Shown piece by piece: positions 60,667 through 64,000 of a stretch of DNA of 64,000 bases. The stretch comes from Ferrovibrio sp046297895 (GTDB taxonomy: Bacteria; Pseudomonadota; Alphaproteobacteria; Ferrovibrionales; Ferrovibrionaceae). Both the position numbers and the translations under genes were made by a program. Numbering within the stretch: position 1 is the stretch's first letter; every line of letters starts with the position of its first letter. The notes beneath the pieces were generated by a model that saw nothing but the letters and a program-made list of their open reading frames with translations, had not been told where the DNA came from and ran no database searches. The stretch is from contig NZ_JBKBHC010000007.1 in NCBI RefSeq assembly GCF_046297895.1, forward strand, positions 1 to 64,000, in the 5' to 3' direction.

Positions 60667-61908
60667 TCAGGCCGCGCGGTTGGCGCGCAGCTTGTTCTGC
60701 AGCAGGGCCGCCAGCCGCTCGATGCCCTCGCGGATGCGGGCGGGCTCGCCGAGCGAGAAGCTTAAGCGTGCGGTGTTGCGCTTGACGTCGTTGGCATAGA
60801 AGGCCGAGCCGGGCACGAAGGCGACCTGGATGTCCTTCACGGCTTCGGCCAGCAATTCGGCGCCGTCGATGCCATCGGGGAATTCCAGCCAGATGAACAT
60901 GCCGCCATCGGGCCGGGTGAACCGCACCTCCTTGGGCAGGCAGCGTTCCAGCGCCTCGAGCATCACGTCGCGCCGCTCCTTGTAGGCCTTGCGCAGTTTC
61001 TCGATCTGGCTGGCATGCGAGGCCTTGGCGATGTCGCAGGCCACCATCTGGTTGATCGTGCTGCAATGCAGGTCGGAGGCCTGCTTGAGCAGCACCAACT
61101 TGTTGATCAGCGACGGATCGGCGCAGATCCAGCCGATGCGCAGCGCGGGCGTCAGCACCTTCGACAGGCTGCCGATATAGACCACCAGGCGCTTGCCGTC
61201 GGCGTCGGGGCCGGCGAGATATTGCTGTTCCAGCGCGGCGAAGCTGGGGATGCGGGCATTTTCGTAGCGCAGTTCCTCGTAGGGTGAATCCTCCAGGATG
61301 GCCACGTTGTAGCGGTGCGCCAGCTTCAGGATCGCCTGGCGGCGGGCCAGAGAGGTGGTGATGCCGGCCGGATTGCAGAAATCGGGCGTGAGGTAGAAGA
61401 ATTTCGGCTTCTGCCTGAAGGCCGCTTCCAGCTCGTTCAGCAGCACGCCCTCGTCGTCCATCGGCACCGAGATGAATGTCGGCTGATAGGTGCCGAAGAC
61501 CTGGATGGCGCCGAGATAGCTGGGCGAGGACATCACCACGGCGTCGCCGGGATTGATCAGGGCGCGGCCGAGGAAATCCAGCGCCTGCTGCGCGCCCGAG
61601 GTGATCAGCACCTGCTCGATGCCCGCTTCGATGCCATGGCTTTTCAGATAACCCACGATCCAGTTGCGCAGCGGCGGATAACCTTCGCTGATCGAATACT
61701 GAAAGGCCTCGCCGGCCATGGTCGGGTTCTGCAGCACGGACTGATAGGCCTTGCCGATGGACTCCAGCGGGAACAGGGCCGGATCCGGGATGCCGCCGGC
61801 AAAGGAGATGATTTCCGGCCGGGCGATCAGCTTCAGCAGTTCGCGGATTTCGGAGGCGCGCAGGGTGGCGACGCTCTGGGACAGGCCGGGGAATACGGAT
61901 TCGGACAT
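60667..61908 (-). CDS. PLP-dependent class I/II aminotransferase (2-aminoadipate/LysN-like)
   Basis: 413 residues of the fold-type I aminotransferase family. It has the N-terminal REIISFAGGIPDP-like segment, QVLITSGAQQALDFLGRALI, the strand FFYLTPDFCNPAGI (Asn/Tyr contacts to PLP) and EDSPYEELRYEN. The Schiff-base Lys is in YIGSLSKVLTPALRIGWI, and GGMFIWLEFP is near the end. Members use 2-aminoadipate, aromatic or branched amino acids. ATG 61908 is the family start. It lies between the hisF group and the acyl-CoA-dehydrogenase-like gene. Confidence 0.92.
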   Translation of the reverse strand: MSESVFPGLSQSVATLRASEIRELLKLIARPEIISFAGGIPDPALFPLESIGKAYQSVLQNPTMAGEAFQYSISEGYPPLRNWIVGYLKSHGIEAGIEQVLITSGAQQALDFLGRALINPGDAVVMSSPSYLGAIQVFGTYQPTFISVPMDDEGVLLNELEAAFRQKPKFFYLTPDFCNPAGITTSLARRQAILKLAHRYNVAILEDSPYEELRYENARIPSFAALEQQYLAGPDADGKRLVVYIGSLSKVLTPALRIGWICADPSLINKLVLLKQASDLHCSTINQMVACDIAKASHASQIEKLRKAYKERRDVMLEALERCLPKEVRFTRPDGGMFIWLEFPDGIDGAELLAEAVKDIQVAFVPGSAFYANDVKRNTARLSFSLGEPARIREGIERLAALLQNKLRANRAA

Positions 61909-62012
61909 GGGGTGGCTCGTGACGGCTCGGGGGTTTCCTCTTGCTGCCGCCACCATAAACGAGCCCGGCACCGGCAGGAAAGCGCCGGCGCCGAAACGTG
62001 GGAAATTCGCGT

Positions 62013-63179
62013 TTATTTCGCGTCCAGATCGGCCAGCATCTTGCGCAGCTGCTTGGTCGCCGGGGTGACAATGGCGACAAAGTAGGACTCCCGCAGGCGC
62101 CGCTGGGCGGCGGCGCCGACGATATAGCCCGAGGCACCGGCATGCAGCATGGCGGCCTGGGCAGCTTTCAGCGACCAGTCGCCGGCCGCCAGGCGGGCCT
62201 CGATCACCGCCCGCCAGTAGGCCGGATCGGCCTCGAACGGCGTGGCGGCCAGGCCATGCACGGTTTCGCGCATCCCCGCCAGGGCATCCTCGAACATCGC
62301 CGGCTGTTCGGGGATGTATTTGTTGATGTGGCCCAGGCCCTTTTCGGTGCCGCGCATGATGTTGACGCAGCCCTGGATCAGGCCGAAGGCCATGCCGGCC
62401 TGCAGCAGGATGAAGCCGGCGCGGATGCGCCTGATGAACCCTTCCACCGGCTCGGCCAGCACCATGCTGTCGGGGATGAAGGCCTTGCGGAAATTCACCG
62501 CCATGGTGCGGGTGCCTTCCAGCGCCAGGAAATGGGTGGACTGGCGCAGCACGATATCCTCGCGGCTGCAATCCACCACCGCCATCACGCGGTGCTGCGG
62601 CGCGTCGGCCAGTTCGAAGACGGCGCCGAACAGATGGTCGTCGCCCAGATTCGATACCCAAGGCAGGCCGCCGGAAACCTCGTAGCCGCCCTTCACGCGG
62701 CGGCCCTTCAGCCGCAGCTGTTCGATGCCGAAAAAGCTTTTCATCGGATTCGACAGGCCGGTGCCGCCCAGCCGCGCGCCCTGCGCCACCTCGCCCAGCA
62801 GGGCCTCGCGCGGCGCGGCATTCTGGCTCTGCGCCAGATACCAGGCCAGGGCATCCTGGCACCAGATGCAGAACGCCGTGGACAGGCAGTGTTCGCCGGC
62901 CAGAGCCATCGCCTCGATGGCCGTGATCAGGTCGGGCTTCGCCCCGACATGAGCTGTGAAGGCGCCGGCCTGGCCGAAGCTGCGCAGAACCGCATCGGGA
63001 TAGAAGCCTTCATGGTCGATCTTGTGCACCTGCGGCGCCAGGTCGCTGGCGACAATGTCGCGCAAACCGACCAGCAGATCGTCGCGGCCCGCAGGAGATG
63101 CGGCCGGGATCATGCCCGCCGCGGTAACGGGCACCGGTTCCGACAGGGTGGCGGAAGCGAGGGCGGCGGACATGGGCAT
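62013..63179 (-). CDS. Acyl-CoA dehydrogenase-family flavoprotein
   Basis: 388 residues with the acyl-CoA dehydrogenase fold: an N-terminal helical domain (LVGLRDIVASDLAPQVHKID), the beta domain with LGGTGLSNPMKSFFGIEQLR and YEVSGGLPWVSNLGDDHLFG, and a C-terminal helical bundle with HAGASGYIVGAAAQRRLRES. The usual catalytic Glu region is not recognisable, and the sequence is closer to flavin monooxygenase or desulfurising members of the superfamily than to true fatty acyl-CoA dehydrogenases. The genes upstream (OsmC-like and a sulfonate/nitrate-type ABC permease) suggest sulfur or nitrogen source use. Confidence 0.85.
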   Translation of the reverse strand: MPMSAALASATLSEPVPVTAAGMIPAASPAGRDDLLVGLRDIVASDLAPQVHKIDHEGFYPDAVLRSFGQAGAFTAHVGAKPDLITAIEAMALAGEHCLSTAFCIWCQDALAWYLAQSQNAAPREALLGEVAQGARLGGTGLSNPMKSFFGIEQLRLKGRRVKGGYEVSGGLPWVSNLGDDHLFGAVFELADAPQHRVMAVVDCSREDIVLRQSTHFLALEGTRTMAVNFRKAFIPDSMVLAEPVEGFIRRIRAGFILLQAGMAFGLIQGCVNIMRGTEKGLGHINKYIPEQPAMFEDALAGMRETVHGLAATPFEADPAYWRAVIEARLAAGDWSLKAAQAAMLHAGASGYIVGAAAQRRLRESYFVAIVTPATKQLRKMLADLDAK

Positions 63180-63228
63180 CTCCTTGGGCTGCGACGATCG
63201 TCTCTGGAGTCAGCGATGCGGCCGGGCG

Positions 63229-63774
63229 TCAGCCCAGCACGACATCCACGCCGACCGGCTTCATGAAGGTGTTGGCAACCGGCGACCACTTCTTCACATG
63301 CTGGACCAGCTCTTCGAGGTCGGCCTTGGGCGCATCGGCATCCAGATCGACCTTGATGCGCACGGCATCAAAGCCAACCGGCTTGGGCGAAGTGTCGCCG
63401 GTGCCCCAGACGGCGGTGATGTTGATGTCGGCTTCCAGTTCCAGCTCAAGCTTGCGGATGGTGATGTTGCGTGCCACCGCATTGGCATGGATGCCAACGG
63501 CAATGCACGAGCCCAACGCCGCCAGCGAAGCCTCGGAGGGATTCGGCGCGGTGTCGTCGCCCAGCAGGCCCGGCGGCTCGTCGACGATATAGGGCGGCAG
63601 GTTGCGGATGTAGTTGAGATGCCGGAAGCGGCCTTCGGCCACGGTCTTGCACTTCAGCGTCTTGATCGCCTTCGGGTTTTCCTTGCCCTTGGCGATCAGG
63701 TCCATCAGGCCGTTCTTGTCGATCGGGGCGAGACAGCCGGTGATGGCGGTAGCGGGTACGGGATTGGCGCTCAT
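63229..63774 (-). CDS. OsmC-family protein lacking the second cysteine
   Basis: 181 residues with the OsmC/Ohr fold: a swapped N-terminal strand, ALGSCIAVGIHANAVARNIT with the first active-site Cys, and the C-terminal helix before SPVANTFMKPVGV. At the position where OsmC/Ohr proteins carry the second redox Cys (CPVxNT) there is Ser. Peroxidase activity by the normal disulfide cycle is thus unlikely; a binding or one-Cys role is possible. It lies between the ABC permease and the dehydrogenase-like gene, 49 bases from the latter. Confidence 0.85.
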   Translation of the reverse strand: MSANPVPATAITGCLAPIDKNGLMDLIAKGKENPKAIKTLKCKTVAEGRFRHLNYIRNLPPYIVDEPPGLLGDDTAPNPSEASLAALGSCIAVGIHANAVARNITIRKLELELEADINITAVWGTGDTSPKPVGFDAVRIKVDLDADAPKADLEELVQHVKKWSPVANTFMKPVGVDVVLG

Positions 63775-63816
63775 TATCAGACTCCTTTCAGGGTTTTTCG
63801 TCTTTTTGCGCGGGGT

Positions 63817-64000
63817 TCATCCTTCCCTGGTCCAGCCGTAGCGCTTGATCAGGGTCAGACAGATCCAGTCGAGCAGGAAGCCGACCGCGCCGATCACCAC
63901 CACGATGGCGGCAAGGCGGTCGTATTCCAGGGTGTCGCGTGCGTCGTTGATGGCGTAGCCAAGGCCGCTGGTAACGCCGAGATATTCCGCCGGCACCAGC
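63817..64000 (-). CDS. ABC transporter permease, SsuC/TauC-like (C-terminal fragment)
   Basis: The window ends inside this gene; the last ~61 residues are seen. They read PAEYLGVTSGLGYAINDARD, then a membrane helix LAAIVVVIGAVGFLLDWICL and the tail LIKRYGWTREG. The EYLGVTSGLGY stretch is typical of permeases of nitrate/sulfonate/taurine ABC importers. It is probably followed upstream (beyond 64000) by ATPase and binding-protein genes, and stands at the head of the OsmC and dehydrogenase-like genes. Confidence 0.85.
   Translation of the reverse strand, partial: LVPAEYLGVTSGLGYAINDARDTLEYDRLAAIVVVIGAVGFLLDWICLTLIKRYGWTREG

Overview
This GC-rich window (apart from a few AT-rich patches) reads as the chromosome of an alphaproteobacterium, probably of the Rhodospirillales or a close relative. 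The evidence is the hemC-hemD-mic60-hemY block opposite tsaD-gpsA, a DUF1476 protein of the F1-ATPase zeta-inhibitor type, purSQL running into bolA and the CGFS glutaredoxin, a Fur-box hemP gene and several chemoreceptors. The genus cannot be named from the sequence alone.

Regions: (1) 1-8.7 kb is a signalling block with two tandem chemoreceptors, a PaiB-like FMN protein, a Cache-PAS-PAS-GGDEF-EAL protein and a two-gene soluble split Aer (PAS redox sensor plus receptor). (2) 9.0-20 kb holds a tRNA-Thr, a GST, the heme/Mic60 cluster, tsaD-gpsA-EVE, a REP-like element, a Rieske protein, hemP with a perfect Fur palindrome, and metabolic singletons. (3) 20.1-24.4 kb is a small accessory patch: a 10-bp tandem repeat array, a HigBA-type toxin-antitoxin pair behind twin palindromic operators, and a one-protein MmeI-like restriction-modification enzyme whose specificity region is visibly AT-richer than its body. 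(4) 24.4-36.3 kb returns to core genes: a CHASE3 chemoreceptor with a C-terminal DWKEF tail, rpsD, an HxlR/flavodoxin pair, a GNAT/nitrilase operon, grxD-bolA-purLQS, purC and the zeta inhibitor. (5) 36.3-51.8 kb carries stress, sulfur and signalling functions: a multicopper oxidase, a DMT exporter with MarR-GNAT regulator, a trehalose operon (otsB-GH15-otsA), a MarR-controlled operon around a methanethiol methyltransferase-like protein, a TetR/TTC38 pair, and a membrane adenylate cyclase that combines a probable heme-binding domain with a [2Fe-2S] ferredoxin domain. (6) 51.9-58.9 kb has DUF1003, an archaeal-type nucleoside monophosphate phosphorylase, a beta-CASP nuclease, an isolated AT-rich PIN-like gene, and a P-type cation ATPase. 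(7) 59-64 kb has hisF-hisE-HIT, a PLP aminotransferase, and an acyl-CoA-dehydrogenase-like/OsmC/ABC permease set at the right edge.

The candidates with most novelty are: the nuclease plus NMP-phosphorylase pair (a possible RNA-to-ribose-bisphosphate salvage route) with a foreign PIN-like gene placed directly behind it; the dual redox-sensing cyclase (heme plus Fe-S); the MarR operon pairing MddA with two hydrolases under two adjacent 17-bp palindromes; and the repeat array next to the toxin-antitoxin and restriction genes.
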